The notes: generated by a model from the letters alone, not told the origin. A DNA stretch of 64,000 nt from Chromohalobacter canadensis (GCF_034479555.1 NZ_CP140151.1:2356001-2420000); one strand, 5' to 3'; positions 50,413 to 61,216 are shown, counted from the stretch's first letter. Numbers and translations are program-made.

Positions 50413-50601
50413 TCAGGCGTTCGAGTCGTGCTCGGGCTTGCCTTTTTGCTGGGCCGAGGCCATGGCTTCCAGTTCCTCTTCGCTCATCGAGTCGTACATC
50501 GACTTCGCGGCACCCTCGAGCTCACTGGCCTTTTTCTCGCCGCGCTTGGCAGCAAGCGCGGCGCCGGCAGCCATCTGCTGGGCTTGGGACTTGGCGGGCA
50601 T
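50413..50601 (-). CDS. DUF3008 family small protein
   Basis: A 62-residue protein: MPAKSQAQQMAAGAALAAKR, then GEKKASELEGAAKSMYDSMS, EEELEAMA. This is the typical DUF3008 composition, a small charged protein often found in halophilic and marine gammaproteobacteria. AGAGGTG precedes the ATG at 50601. Function not established. Confidence 0.85.
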   Translation of the reverse strand: MPAKSQAQQMAAGAALAAKRGEKKASELEGAAKSMYDSMSEEELEAMASAQQKGKPEHDSNA

Positions 50602-50742
50602 ATCGTCACCTCTTCCGTGATGGCGCTTCAATAAGCGGTGGCTATCTTAAGTAAGATAGATGCTGCCTCGGGTGTCGCAATGTCACGATGGTGACAGTAT
50701 GTGTCCCGTCCGACGCCAGCCAGGCGTCTCTCGCCTTTTTTA

Positions 50743-51738
50743 TTATTCCTTGCGCTGCTTGAGCTGTTCCTTCAAGGGGCCGGGCACCTGTTTGATGATC
50801 AGGCGATCGCGCTCGGCATCGAACTCGATGCTGTTGCCGAGCAGATGGGAGTCGAAGCTGATCGAGACGCCACTGGCGCGCCCCGTGAAGCGCCGGAATT
50901 GATTGAGCGCTCGCTTGTCCGGCGGAATCTCCTCGGAGAGTCCGTAATCCTGATGGCGAATGTAGTCGTAAAACGCCTTGGGGTGTTGCTCATCGACGAG
51001 TTCGGACAGCTCGTCGAGAGTTACCTTCTCGCCGTGTTTGGCCTGGGTGTTGGCGTAGTCGATCACGGCATCGGTCTTCTCGCGGCTCTCGTCGTCGGAC
51101 AAGTCCTCGCGCTCGACATAGTCGCTGAATGCCTTGAGCAGGGTCCGGGTTTCGCCGCTGGCATCCACGCCTTCCTCGACGCCGAGCAGTTCGCGGAAGC
51201 CTTCGGCGAATTTCTTGCCGCCGCGGTCCTTGATGAAAGAAACGTACTGATGCGAGGTGCCGCCCTGCCATTGGGCGAGGTCGATGCGCACGGCGAGCAT
51301 CAATTGGCCAAGATTGAGCTGAGGCGTTTCGGTCACTTCGAGGGCATTGTCGATGGCAAAGCCCTGGCGATGATGGAGGAGTGCCACGCTGACGTACTGT
51401 GTCTCGCCGTGCTGATAATGCACGAACAGCAGATGGCCACCCACCGAGAGGTGGGCGTCGACCAAGGTGTTGATGCGCTCCGCCATCCGGGTGCTCCAGG
51501 TGACGAAATCGATCGATCCGGCAAGGTACTCGGAGAGCCCCGCGGCGAAGGCGCTGCTGCCGGTCTCGCCGAAGTGACCCCAGGCCTTGGGCTTGGCATG
51601 AAAGCTGTCATTGACGCTTGTCAGCAGCGCCTCGAGAGATGCCGTCGAAGACTGTGCGTGCTCGGCGCAGGTCAGCGTGGCGGGCGTCTCGGTATCGGGC
51701 TTGTCGACGCGATGAATAGTGCTGGTCAGAATCGGCAT
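50743..51738 (-). CDS. yejK: Nucleoid-associated protein YejK (NdpA)
   Basis: A 331-residue protein. The sequence SSAFAAGLSEYLAGSIDFVT, HLLFVHYQHGETQYVSVALL, DLAQWQGGTSHQYVSFIKDR and GRASGVSISFDSHLLGNSIE follows YejK/NdpA through its length (E. coli 335 residues). It binds DNA within the nucleoid. It appears monocistronic. Confidence 0.92.
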   Translation of the reverse strand: MPILTSTIHRVDKPDTETPATLTCAEHAQSSTASLEALLTSVNDSFHAKPKAWGHFGETGSSAFAAGLSEYLAGSIDFVTWSTRMAERINTLVDAHLSVGGHLLFVHYQHGETQYVSVALLHHRQGFAIDNALEVTETPQLNLGQLMLAVRIDLAQWQGGTSHQYVSFIKDRGGKKFAEGFRELLGVEEGVDASGETRTLLKAFSDYVEREDLSDDESREKTDAVIDYANTQAKHGEKVTLDELSELVDEQHPKAFYDYIRHQDYGLSEEIPPDKRALNQFRRFTGRASGVSISFDSHLLGNSIEFDAERDRLIIKQVPGPLKEQLKQRKE

Positions 51739-51806
51739 GGTGGCATCTTGGTGAAAACGAAAACGGGCATGATAACGCGCAGCACGGGCCAGCTTCTAAG
51801 GCCTAT

Positions 51807-52564
51807 CTAGGGCTTGATGTTGTAGCCGGTCTTGAAGATCCAACCGACCAGCGCCAAGCACAGGCCCAGAAATACCAGGATCATGAGCAGGCTGGCGCCG
51901 ACACTCACATCACTGATGCCGTAGAAGCTCCAGCGAAAGCCACTGACCAAATAAACGACCGGGTTGAACAGCGTCACCGTCTGCCACACAGGGGGCAACA
52001 TGTCGATGGAGTAGAAGCTGCCTCCCAAGAAGGTCAGCGGCGTAATGATCAACAACGGCACCAGTTGTAGTTTCTCGAAGCCTTCTGCCCAGATACCGAT
52101 GATGAAGCCCAGCAGACTGAAGGTAAGGGCGGTGAGTGCCAGGAACAGCAACATCCAGAATGGGTGGTCGATACGTAATGGCACGAAGAAGCTGGCGGTG
52201 ACGAGAATGATCAAGCCCAGGATGAGCGATTTGGTGGCCGCCGCGCCCACGTACCCGAGAACGATTTCGAGATAAGAGACCGGCGCCGAGAGTACCTCGT
52301 AGATGGTGCCGGTGAACTTGGGAAAGAAGATCCCGAACGAGGCGTTGGAGACGCTCTGCGTGAGAAGCATCAACATGATCAGCCCGGGCACGATGAAGGC
52401 GCCGTAGCTGACGCCTTCGACTTCCTGAATGCGCGAGCCGATGGCGGCGCCGAAGACCACGAAATAAAGCGATGTGGAGATCACTGGCGAGACCAGGCTT
52501 TGCAGCAACGTGCGCCACGCGCGTGCCAATTCGAAATGGTAAATGGTGCCGACCGCGCGGAGAT

Positions 52565-52568
<4 letters not shown>
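51807..52568 (-). CDS. ABC-2 type exporter permease
   Basis: A 253-residue permease with six membrane helices, including [40 protein letters not shown] and the ending [10 protein letters not shown]. It resembles YadH. Its start overlaps the ATPase stop by four bases (ATGA). With the ATPase it should form a homodimeric exporter complex for a lipid, drug or polysaccharide. Substrate unknown. Confidence 0.9.
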
Positions 52569-53575
<1,007 letters not shown>

Positions 53576-53696
53576 GCGATACCGGGCTCCCGTGGAGAAT
53601 GGGGCGATCAGTATAGGCGCGCGCCAGCATGTCGTGGCCGGCGCTCACCTGATCGGTAAGTACATCGTCGGCGAGTGCATCGTCGACGAGGCCGGG

Positions 53697-54419
53697 TCAG
53701 TCCTGCGGCTCGGCGCTGTGATAGATGTTCTGCACGTCATCAAGATCGTTGAGGGTGGTGAGCAACTTGTCGAGCATGGCCACGTCATCGCCGGCGACGG
53801 GGGTCGTGGTCTGCGGCAAGAACTGAATCTCGTCGGCTTCGAAATCGAGCTCACCGAAGGCCTCGGCGAGTGCCTGCTTGGTCTTGGCGTATTCGGTATG
53901 AGGGGCGAAAACGGTAATGCGATCGGTTTCGCTCTCGATGTCGGTGACATCGACATCGGCCTCCATCAAGGCTTCCAGCACCGCTTCCTCGTCGCTGCCC
54001 TCAAAGGCGAGGATCGCGCAGTGATCGAACATATGGCTGACACTGCCCGGGGTGCCGAGTTTGCTCTTGGCCTTGTTGAAGCAGGCGCGTACGTCGCCGA
54101 AGGTGCGATTGGGGTTGTCGGTCAGGCATTCGACGATGACCATGCAACTGCCCGGACCGAAGCCTTCGTAGCGCGCGAGGGAGTAGTCCTCGCCGCCACC
54201 GCCCTTGGCCTTGTCCAGTGCCTTGTCGATGACGTGCGACGGGACCTGGTCTTTCTTGGCGCGTTCGATCAAGCCACGCAGGGCGAGATTGCCTTCGGGG
54301 TCGATTCCGCCGGCTTTGGCGCAGACGTAAATCTCGCGCCCGTATTTGCTGTACACCTTGGTCTTGGCGTCGGCCGTCTTGGCCATGGATTCCTTGCGGT
54401 TCTGGAAAGCCCTACCCAT
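53697..54419 (-). CDS. YebC/PmpR-family protein (YeeN-like)
   Basis: A 240-residue protein. It shows [59 protein letters not shown] and FMFDHCAI-type strand patterns of the family. The N-terminus [20 protein letters not shown] resembles YeeN and not YebC (which has GHSKWANIKHRK). AGGG lies seven bases before ATG 54419. Family members act as transcription regulators or translation factors relieving ribosome stalling. Confidence 0.9.
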   Translation of the reverse strand: MGRAFQNRKESMAKTADAKTKVYSKYGREIYVCAKAGGIDPEGNLALRGLIERAKKDQVPSHVIDKALDKAKGGGGEDYSLARYEGFGPGSCMVIVECLTDNPNRTFGDVRACFNKAKSKLGTPGSVSHMFDHCAILAFEGSDEEAVLEALMEADVDVTDIESETDRITVFAPHTEYAKTKQALAEAFGELDFEADEIQFLPQTTTPVAGDDVAMLDKLLTTLNDLDDVQNIYHSAEPQD

Positions 54420-54585
54420 GTCATGCCCTATCAAATGATTCGCAACGCACAAGATTCTACGCAACATCGCCGGTCGAGGCAGGTTTAATTTTGCGTAGCC
54501 CGCGTTTGGCCTTCGACGATACGCCGTCCCCTACAGTCGACGCTATGCTTAATGCGCGCTCACCTGTAGCTTAGGGAGTCTCTAT

Positions 54586-55233
54586 TTGCCACCTTCATCG
54601 GAAATGCGTATGTCGATGCGATCCTTGCCAATGCCGTTTACCGCTCGCTCCATCTGGCACGTCATGCTGTTGCTGTGCCTTGCCGTCTCACTGACGGGCT
54701 GCGGTATCAACAATATTCCCACGCTCGACGAGAAAGTGAAGTCGGCCTGGTCGCAGGTCGAGAACCAATATCAGCGGCGTGCGGACCTGGTGCCCAATTT
54801 GGTGGAAACCGTCAAAGGCTTCGCCGATCAGGAACAGGAAACGCTGACGGCCGTGATCGAAGCGCGCTCCAAGGCGACCTCGATCAACATCGACGCCGAC
54901 TCGTTGGACGATCCCGAGAAGTTGAAGCAATTCCAGCAAGCTCAGGGCCAACTGACCGGGGCACTGAGTCGCCTGATGGCGGTGTCCGAACGCTATCCGG
55001 AGTTGAAGTCGAACCAGAACTTCCTGGCGCTGCAATCACAACTGGAAGGCACCGAGAATCGCATCGCCGTGGCGCGTCGCGATTTCATCCAGGCGGTCGA
55101 GCAATACAATACCGAAATTCGTACTTTCCCCGGGCGACTCTGGCATGGCCTTTTGTATAGCGACATGCCGATTCGCGAAAACTTCGAAGCGACTGCCGAG
55201 AACGCCGATCAGGCGCCTGAGGTGGAGTTCTAA
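54586..55233 (+). CDS. LemA-family lipoprotein
   Basis: Up to 215 residues. A signal sequence ending in SLTGC gives a lipobox, and the LemA core follows: WSQVENQYQRRADLVPNLVE, TVKGFADQEQETLTAVIEAR, then YPELKSNQNFLALQSQLEGT and IAVARRDFIQAVEQYNTEIR. AGGGAG lies six bases before the TTG at 54586, while ATG 54604 has no such site, so I keep TTG with reservation. It is the first gene of a LemA-TPM-TPM unit; function of LemA is poorly defined. Confidence 0.87.
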   Translation: MPPSSEMRMSMRSLPMPFTARSIWHVMLLLCLAVSLTGCGINNIPTLDEKVKSAWSQVENQYQRRADLVPNLVETVKGFADQEQETLTAVIEARSKATSINIDADSLDDPEKLKQFQQAQGQLTGALSRLMAVSERYPELKSNQNFLALQSQLEGTENRIAVARRDFIQAVEQYNTEIRTFPGRLWHGLLYSDMPIRENFEATAENADQAPEVEF

Positions 55234-56018
55234 TGAGGCATTGCATCCGTCTGACATGCTTGATGCTGCTGTGGGCCTGTGCCCTCAGCGTTCAGGCGCA
55301 GGACATCGAGTTTCCCGAGCTGACCGGGCGCGTGGTCGATCAGGCCGATCTGCTGGATGCGTCGACTCGAGATGAGTTGAGCGGCATGCTCGCGGCGCAC
55401 GAGGAAGACACCGGCGAACAGGTCGTCGTGGTCACGCTGCCCGATTTACAGGGGGCGCCGATCGAGGAATACGGCTACCAGCTGGGGCGACATTGGGGCA
55501 TTGGCCAGGAAGACGAAGATAACGGCGCATTGTTGATCGTCTCCATGGAAGAGCAGGCCATCCGCATCGAGGTTGGGTATGGCCTCGAGGGTCGCCTGAC
55601 CGACGCACAGTCCTCGGCGATCATCACGCAGAAGATCGCCCCGGCGTTTCGCGAAGGAGATTACGCAACCGGGATTACCCAAGGTACGGAAGCGATCATT
55701 CAGGTTCTGGGCGGCGACCCGATGGCCGATGCGCCTCCTGCCGGATCGGCGTCCGGGCACGATAAATCGCGCGATGTCGGCGGCGCCTCGGTGGCGTTCT
55801 TCGTCATGCTGATGATCGTCATGGGCATCGTACGCGGCATCGGTGGTGGCGGACGCGGCGGGCGTCGTCGCGGACGCGGCGGTGGCTTGCTCGGCGGTCT
55901 TCTGCTTGGCGGCGCCATGGGCGGCGGTTTCGGAGGCGGCGGTGGCGGCCTCGGAGGCGGCGGCTTCGGCGGCGGCGGTGGTGGTTTCGGCGGGGGCGGT
56001 GCCTCCGGTGGCTGGTAG
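55233..56018 (+). CDS. TPM-domain protein with signal peptide and Gly-rich tail (YgcG-like)
   Basis: A 261-residue protein. A signal peptide (ending SVQAQ) leads to the TPM fold (FPELTGRVVDQADLLDASTR, GEQVVVVTLPDLQG, RIEVGYGLEGRLTDAQSSAI), one membrane helix and a long Gly/Phe-rich tail ending FGGGGASGGW. The start overlaps the LemA stop (TAATG). TPM proteins of this type are thought to assist membrane-protein turnover or phosphatase-like activity. The tail is coded by GGC/GGT-rich sequence. Confidence 0.9.
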   Translation: MRHCIRLTCLMLLWACALSVQAQDIEFPELTGRVVDQADLLDASTRDELSGMLAAHEEDTGEQVVVVTLPDLQGAPIEEYGYQLGRHWGIGQEDEDNGALLIVSMEEQAIRIEVGYGLEGRLTDAQSSAIITQKIAPAFREGDYATGITQGTEAIIQVLGGDPMADAPPAGSASGHDKSRDVGGASVAFFVMLMIVMGIVRGIGGGGRGGRRRGRGGGLLGGLLLGGAMGGGFGGGGGGLGGGGFGGGGGGFGGGGASGGW

Positions 56019-56039
56019 ATCAACGCAAGGGACATCACC

Positions 56040-56657
56040 ATGGCATTATTGAGCGACAGCGAGCAGCAGCAGGTGCGTGATGCGATTACGCACATCGAGC
56101 GCGATACCGACGCCGAACTAGTCACCGTACTCGCGCCGCAGGCCGACGATTACACTTACATCCCATTGCTCTGGGCAGGGATTCTGTCCCTGTTGATCCC
56201 GGGGGCGATCAATTATTTCCCCCAATGGCTGGGTGCTTCGGAGCTGTTGATCGTGCAGTGGGCGTGTTTCGCGGTGCTCGCAATCGTATTTCGGCTGCCG
56301 GCAGTGACGACGCGGCTGATCCCGCGCCGCGTGCGCTTCTGGCGCGCCGCCAACCTGGCGCGGCGGCAGTTTCTCGAGCAGAACCTGCATCACACCCAAG
56401 CCGGTACCGGCATGCTGATCTTCGTCTCCGAAGCCGAGCGCTACGTGGAGATTCTGGTCGATCGCGGAATTTCCAGCCGTCTCGACGACGAGACCTGGCA
56501 GAGCATCGTCTCGACCTTCACCCAGCAGGTGAAGCAAGGTCAGACGTTGCAGGGCTTTCTCTCATGTATCGAAGCATGCGGTGAGCACCTCCGAGAGCAC
56601 GTGCCCGCCACTCACGAGCGCAATGAACTCCCCAATCGTCTGATCGTGCTGGAATGA
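56040..56657 (+). CDS. TPM-domain membrane protein
   Basis: A 205-residue protein with an N-terminal half-TPM region, two membrane helices (LLWAGILSLLIPGAINYF and LLIVQWACFAVLAIVFRLPA) and the TPM remainder (GTGMLIFVSEAERYVEILVD, RGISSRLDDETWQSIVSTFT). It follows the YgcG-like gene by 21 bases and completes the common LemA-TPM-TPM operon. Confidence 0.88.
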   Translation: MALLSDSEQQQVRDAITHIERDTDAELVTVLAPQADDYTYIPLLWAGILSLLIPGAINYFPQWLGASELLIVQWACFAVLAIVFRLPAVTTRLIPRRVRFWRAANLARRQFLEQNLHHTQAGTGMLIFVSEAERYVEILVDRGISSRLDDETWQSIVSTFTQQVKQGQTLQGFLSCIEACGEHLREHVPATHERNELPNRLIVLE

Positions 56658-56675
56658 AAAGCCCGACGGCACGCC

Positions 56676-57197
56676 TCATGGCGTGTCGTCGCCGGTTTCC
56701 CCCTCCCAGTAGGCGACCGAATCACCGCGCGACATGAATCGGGTAAGCGTTCGCTTATCGGCATCACCGCCCGGAGCGCTGCCAGTGAAAACCCCGAGCT
56801 TGTCGGAATCGGGATATTCGAGGATATCCGGCTCGCGCATCGAACTCACGGCCAGGTAGCGAAGCGATACCGGGCTGTCCGCCGATGCGATCAGTTGGTG
56901 CGCGCTTGCCTCGCCGCCCGCGGGGCAGACCACGACGTCACCAGTAGTGACGGGATATCGATCCTCTCCCATGCGCAATTCCCCTTGACCGGCGAGAACC
57001 ACGAAGAGTTCGTCATTGGCGTGGTGAGCGTGATAAGGCCAGGCACGCTTGCCGGGCGGCACCTCGACTACTCGTGCTCCAAGATGCTTGGCGCCGGCAG
57101 GGCCCGCGACGGCGGCATGGGCGGCCTCGAAATGCGCGCCATGGGTGTGCCGTTCGAGCACCAGTTGATCGAGGGGGATGACCGGAGAAAGAGGCAT
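56676..57197 (-). CDS. Cupin-domain protein
   Basis: A 173-residue protein. The cupin motifs are GKRAWPYHAHHANDELFVVL and GDVVVCPAGGEASAHQL, with a probable metal-binding set of His and Glu. The start at 57197 has AGGA upstream and gives a normal cupin length; the frame is open for another 48 codons. These proteins bind sugars or small acids, or act as mononuclear metal enzymes. The role here is unknown. Confidence 0.85.
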   Translation of the reverse strand: MPLSPVIPLDQLVLERHTHGAHFEAAHAAVAGPAGAKHLGARVVEVPPGKRAWPYHAHHANDELFVVLAGQGELRMGEDRYPVTTGDVVVCPAGGEASAHQLIASADSPVSLRYLAVSSMREPDILEYPDSDKLGVFTGSAPGGDADKRTLTRFMSRGDSVAYWEGETGDDTP

Positions 57198-57415
57198 TGG
57201 CGTGTCCTGATGAACGCAGAACAGAGCACTATGCCTCGATGGTATGGTCCCGGCAATCCCTCGTCGGGTTGATCGCAGCGCCGCCAGAGACGTACTGCCT
57301 GACAGGGTGGCCCTTGCCTCCCGGCGATTCGTCACCATCATCTAGGAAGGACCCTGCGGGGCGCGTCATGTCGGATGTATCCCGCAAGCATAGGATGACA
57401 GCACAGGAGAGCACG

Positions 57416-58423
57416 ATGAACGTCGTCACATTACGTAGTCCGGGCGGGCTGGATAAGCTCGATATCCACGAATGCGAAGCGCCGGGTGAGCCGGGGCCTG
57501 GCGAGGTGCGCGTGCGCGTGCATGCCAGCTCGCTCAATTATCATGACTACGGTGTCGTTGCCGGCGCCATGTCGACCGAAGACGGCCGTATCCCTATGTC
57601 GGATGGGGCCGGTGTCGTCGAAGCCGTGGGTGAAGGCGTCGAGGAATTCACCGTGGGTGATCGGGTGGTATCGACGTTCTTTCCCGAGTGGCTCGAAGGG
57701 CCGGCACGCATCGGTGACTTCAGCACCACGCCCGGTGATGGCGTCGATGGCTATGCCCGTGAGCAGGTCGTGCGTCCGACGACGTGGTTTACTCACGCGC
57801 CGCGCAATTACGACCATGCCGAAGCCGCTACCCTGACCACGGCCGGGTTGACCGCTTGGCGCGCGCTGGTAGTGAATGGCAATCTCAAGGCGGGTGACAC
57901 GGTGCTGGTGCTGGGCACCGGCGGTGTCTCGATCTTCGCCTTGCAGTTCGCCAAGCTGATGGGCGCCACGGTGATTGCGACCTCGTCCTCGGACGAGAAG
58001 ATCGCACGGTTACGCGAACTAGGCGCCGATCACACGCTCAACTATAAGACCGAGCCGGAATGGGGCAAGCGCGTCAAGGCACTCACCAACGGTCAGGGCG
58101 TCGATCATGTCATCGAAGTGGGTGGTCCCGCCACGCTGCCGCAATCCATCGACGCCGTGCGCATCGGCGGACACATCTCATTGATCGGTGTGCTCACCGG
58201 GCGCGGCGGTGAAATCCCTACTGCCAAGCTGATGGCCAAGCAAGCGCGTCTGCAGGGCTTGATCGTGGGTAGCCGGCGCGACCAGATCGAGATGATCCGT
58301 GCCATCGACGCCAGTGACCTACACCCGGTCATCGACCGCCGGTTCGCCCTCGATGAGATCGCCGAGGCGTTTCGTCACCAAGAAGCAGGGCGTCACTTCG
58401 GCAAGATCTGCCTGGAATTTTGA
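57416..58423 (+). CDS. NAD(P)-dependent MDR alcohol dehydrogenase-like protein
   Basis: A 335-residue zinc-type medium-chain dehydrogenase lacking the usual GHE zinc loop: SSLNYHDYGVVAGAMSTEDG, PMSDGAGVVEAVGEGVEEFT, cofactor motif LVLGTGGVSIFALQFAKLMG. AGGAGA precedes ATG 57416. Members of this subgroup are widespread and mostly uncharacterised. It ends six bases before the convergent chromate-transporter gene. Confidence 0.88.
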   Translation: MNVVTLRSPGGLDKLDIHECEAPGEPGPGEVRVRVHASSLNYHDYGVVAGAMSTEDGRIPMSDGAGVVEAVGEGVEEFTVGDRVVSTFFPEWLEGPARIGDFSTTPGDGVDGYAREQVVRPTTWFTHAPRNYDHAEAATLTTAGLTAWRALVVNGNLKAGDTVLVLGTGGVSIFALQFAKLMGATVIATSSSDEKIARLRELGADHTLNYKTEPEWGKRVKALTNGQGVDHVIEVGGPATLPQSIDAVRIGGHISLIGVLTGRGGEIPTAKLMAKQARLQGLIVGSRRDQIEMIRAIDASDLHPVIDRRFALDEIAEAFRHQEAGRHFGKICLEF

Positions 58424-58429
58424 TCTTTG

Positions 58430-58960
58430 CTAACCGAGTAGCAGGGCGCCGTAGACGAGCCCGAAACACACGACGAACGCCGGGTGAACCCGAGTTGCCA
58501 GGATGAGTACTGCGGCGACGCCACCGATAATTGCGGTGTGCACGGCGCCGGCGGTCGTCACACCTTCGTCGAGAAAGCGCCAGGTCAGGTAGGCCATCAG
58601 CGTCATCACAACCGGGCGCACCCACTGGCTCATTGACTTGACCTTGATCGAGTCACGGTAGCGATACAGGGTACCCAGCGCGATCAGCATGAGTAGTAGA
58701 GACGGCGCCACGGTGGCGAAGGTAGCGATCAGCGCACCGGCGATACCGGCGACGTCGTAGCCGATGTAGCCGGCCATCTTGGTAGCGATCGGGCTGGGCA
58801 GGGCGTTACCCAGCGCCAGAGTCTCGGCGAAGGCCTGTGAACTCATCCACCCATAGCGGCCGACCACCTCGTTCTCGATCAGCGGGATGATTGCCGGCCC
58901 ACCGCCGTAACCGACGATGTTGGGGATGAAAAATGCCAGGAACAGGTGCCAATAGATCAT
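58430..58960 (-). CDS. Chromate transporter ChrA-like, short type (second of pair)
   Basis: A 176-residue CHR-domain protein. FIPNIVGYGGGPAIIPLIEN matches the GxGGGPxxIP motif, and LALGNALPSPIATKMAGYIG the second signature. It overlaps the preceding chrA-like gene by four bases (ATGA). Short-chain ChrA proteins act as pairs, each giving half of the classical twelve-helix transporter, and export chromate; other anions are possible. Confidence 0.9.
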   Translation of the reverse strand: MIYWHLFLAFFIPNIVGYGGGPAIIPLIENEVVGRYGWMSSQAFAETLALGNALPSPIATKMAGYIGYDVAGIAGALIATFATVAPSLLLMLIALGTLYRYRDSIKVKSMSQWVRPVVMTLMAYLTWRFLDEGVTTAGAVHTAIIGGVAAVLILATRVHPAFVVCFGLVYGALLLG

Positions 58961-59523
58961 TTGTCCGTCTCACTGGTCGCGTGCTGTGGTTCGGGGCGCA
59001 GTAACGCAGCGATCAAGATCGCGCCGATGACCAGGCCAGGATGTACATCGAGCCAGTAGATCAGCCCACCGGCGACGGCGCCCATTACCAGTGTCATGAG
59101 CCAGCCGAGGCTGGCCCGCGACTTGGTGAAGAAATCCCAGGTCAGTTTGGCCATCATCACCATCACCACCGGCACCACACCCTGGCCCATGCCCTGCACC
59201 CAGCGCTGGTCGCCGTGACGTGCGTAGAGGCTGAGCAGCGCGATCATGGCCACGATTATGGGCCCTATCACCGCGATGACGGCGTTGAGCGCGCCCAGCA
59301 CGCCACCGATCCGGTAGCCGATATAGCCGGCCATTTTGGTGGCGATCGGCCCGGGTAGGGTGTTGCCGATCGCCAGCACGTCGGCGAACGCCTCGTCGTC
59401 CATCCAGGCGTGGCGTTTGACCACCTCTAGATGAACGAGCGGGATCATCGACGGACCGCCACCGAAACCGAACAGGCCGATGCGCAGAAAGGCCAAAAAC
59501 AACTGGGCTTGAGTACGCAGCAT
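58957..59523 (-). CDS. Chromate transporter ChrA-like, short type (first of pair)
   Basis: A 188-residue CHR-domain protein with FLRIGLFGFGGGPSMIPLVH and LAIGNTLPGPIATKMAGYIG. ATG 59523 lies just after the ggt stop (59526); a GTG at 59529 overlapping that stop is also possible. The gene is squeezed between ggt and the second chrA, so the three genes are certainly one operon. Confidence 0.9.
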   Translation of the reverse strand: MLRTQAQLFLAFLRIGLFGFGGGPSMIPLVHLEVVKRHAWMDDEAFADVLAIGNTLPGPIATKMAGYIGYRIGGVLGALNAVIAVIGPIIVAMIALLSLYARHGDQRWVQGMGQGVVPVVMVMMAKLTWDFFTKSRASLGWLMTLVMGAVAGGLIYWLDVHPGLVIGAILIAALLRPEPQHATSETDK

Positions 59524-59525
59524 GA

Positions 59526-61160
59526 TCACAGCACCGCGATGCTGGAGTCGGTGCGCGGTTCGGTGCCGCCGCAGTAGATGCCGCTGTTCGGGTCGCGGAT
59601 GATCATCTGGCCGCGGCCGAAGCCACGTGGGTCGTGATCGATTTGCATGTCGTGGCCGCGCTCGGCCATCGCGCGTACCAGCGGCGCCGGGTAGCCGTGT
59701 TCGATGCCGATACGCTTGCCGCCCATCCACTGCCAGCGCGGCGCGTCGAGCGCGGCCTGCGGGTTGAGCCCGAAGTCGATCAGGTTCATTACCACCTGGA
59801 CGTGTCCCTGAGGCTGCATGAAGCCGCCCATTACCCCGAACGGCCCGAGCGGCGTGCCGTCGTCGCGGCTCAGAAAGCCGGGAATGATGGTGTGGAAGGT
59901 CTTCTTGCCCGGCGCGAGCACGTTGTCATGGCTCGGGTCGAGACTGAAGTTGTGGCCGCGGTTTTGCAGTGCGATGCCGGTACCCGGCACCACCACCCCG
60001 GAGCCGAAGCCGTGATAGTTGCTCTGGATGAATGACACCATATTGCCGTCGCCATCGGCGGTCGCCAGGTAGACGGTGCCGCCGGCCTGCGGGGTGCCCG
60101 GGGTCGGCTCGAGTGCACGCTCGCCGATCAACGCGCGGCGCTCGCGGGTGTAAGCGTCGCCGAGCAGCGCCTCGACGCTGTGGGTCATGTGCTCGGGCTG
60201 GGTGATGTGGGTCTGGCCGTCGACGAACGCAAGCTTCATCGCCTCGAGCTGGCGGTGCAGCACCTCGGGGTTGTCGCGGTTGTCGACCTCGAAGCCCTCG
60301 AGAATGCGCAGCGCCATCAGTGCGACCAGCCCCTGGCCGTTGGGCGGAATCTCCCAGACTTTATGACCACGGTAGTCTGCCGCGATCGGTGTGACCCATT
60401 CCGGCTGATAACCGGCAAGATCTTCTGCACGCAGATAGCCGCCGGTCTCGCGGGAGAAGGCGTCGATGCGCTCGGCTAGCTCGCCGCGATAGAAGCTTTC
60501 GCTGTGCGTTGCGGCGATGGCTTCCAGGGTTCGTGCCTGGTCCTCGCAGCGGTGCCACTCGCCGGCACGCGGGGCATGCCCGGTCGGCGCGAAGGTGTCG
60601 AACCAGCCGTTCGTAGAAGGGGCGGTGAGATGTTCGCGAAAAGTCGCCTCGGCGCGTTGCCAGAGACTGGCGATGACCGGCGAGACCGGAAAACCCTCTC
60701 GGGCTAGGCGGGTCGCCGGGGCGAGCAGCGTCTGAAAATCGAGCTTGCCGAAGCGCCGCGACAGCTCGGCCCAGGCGGCGGGAATGCCGGGCACGGTCAC
60801 CGGCGTCCAGCCGTAAAGCGGCATGGACTCGAAGCCGTCCTCGGCGACCGCCTGTGGAGTCAACGCGGCGGGGGCGGTGCCGCTGGCATTGAGGCCGTGA
60901 AGCTTGCCTTTGCCTGCATTGTCGTCGGCGATCCACACCAGCGCGAAGGCGTCACCGCCGATCCCGCAACCGGTAGGTTCGACCACGGTGAGCGCCGCGG
61001 CGGTGGCGATGGCGGCGTCCACTGCGTTGCCGCCCTGCGCGAGGATGTCACGGCCAATCTGGCTGGCCTGGGGCTGGGACGCGGCAACCATACCGTGTTT
61101 GGCGTAGGTAGCGCTGCGCTGGGAAGCGTAGGGCGTTGCCTGGGAAAAAGGCGTCAACAT
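59526..61160 (-). CDS. ggt: Gamma-glutamyltransferase, cytoplasmic YwrD-like
   Basis: A 544-residue Ntn-hydrolase. The N-terminus lacks a signal peptide and begins with KHGMVAASQPQASQIGRDIL, AQGGNAVDAAIATAAALTVV. The autocleavage site and nucleophile is Thr362 in GGTVYLATADGDG, which divides a large and small subunit; FGVMGGFMQPQGHVQVVMNL follows. It hydrolyses or transfers gamma-glutamyl groups, as in glutathione turnover or removal of glutamyl tags from amines. GGAGA precedes the ATG. It is first in the ggt-chrA-chrA operon. Confidence 0.91.
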   Translation of the reverse strand: MLTPFSQATPYASQRSATYAKHGMVAASQPQASQIGRDILAQGGNAVDAAIATAAALTVVEPTGCGIGGDAFALVWIADDNAGKGKLHGLNASGTAPAALTPQAVAEDGFESMPLYGWTPVTVPGIPAAWAELSRRFGKLDFQTLLAPATRLAREGFPVSPVIASLWQRAEATFREHLTAPSTNGWFDTFAPTGHAPRAGEWHRCEDQARTLEAIAATHSESFYRGELAERIDAFSRETGGYLRAEDLAGYQPEWVTPIAADYRGHKVWEIPPNGQGLVALMALRILEGFEVDNRDNPEVLHRQLEAMKLAFVDGQTHITQPEHMTHSVEALLGDAYTRERRALIGERALEPTPGTPQAGGTVYLATADGDGNMVSFIQSNYHGFGSGVVVPGTGIALQNRGHNFSLDPSHDNVLAPGKKTFHTIIPGFLSRDDGTPLGPFGVMGGFMQPQGHVQVVMNLIDFGLNPQAALDAPRWQWMGGKRIGIEHGYPAPLVRAMAERGHDMQIDHDPRGFGRGQMIIRDPNSGIYCGGTEPRTDSSIAVL

Positions 61161-61204
61161 GCCGTCTCCGATCGATTGTTATGTTATAAATCGTTTTGAA
61201 TGAA

Positions 61205-61216
61205 AAAATCGATTTT
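61205..61216. promoter_or_regulatory. Palindrome AAAATCGATTTT between ggt and GntR gene
   Basis: A perfect 12-bp palindrome in the AT-rich divergent gap, 45 bases upstream of ggt. Other AATCG/CGATT strings lie nearby. It is a candidate operator for the divergent GntR regulator; this is inference from position. Confidence 0.45.

Noticed and set aside
55840..56010. Tandem DNA repeat of GGCGGC type
   Set aside because: It is the codon pattern of the glycine-rich tail of the TPM protein, not an independent repeat element.
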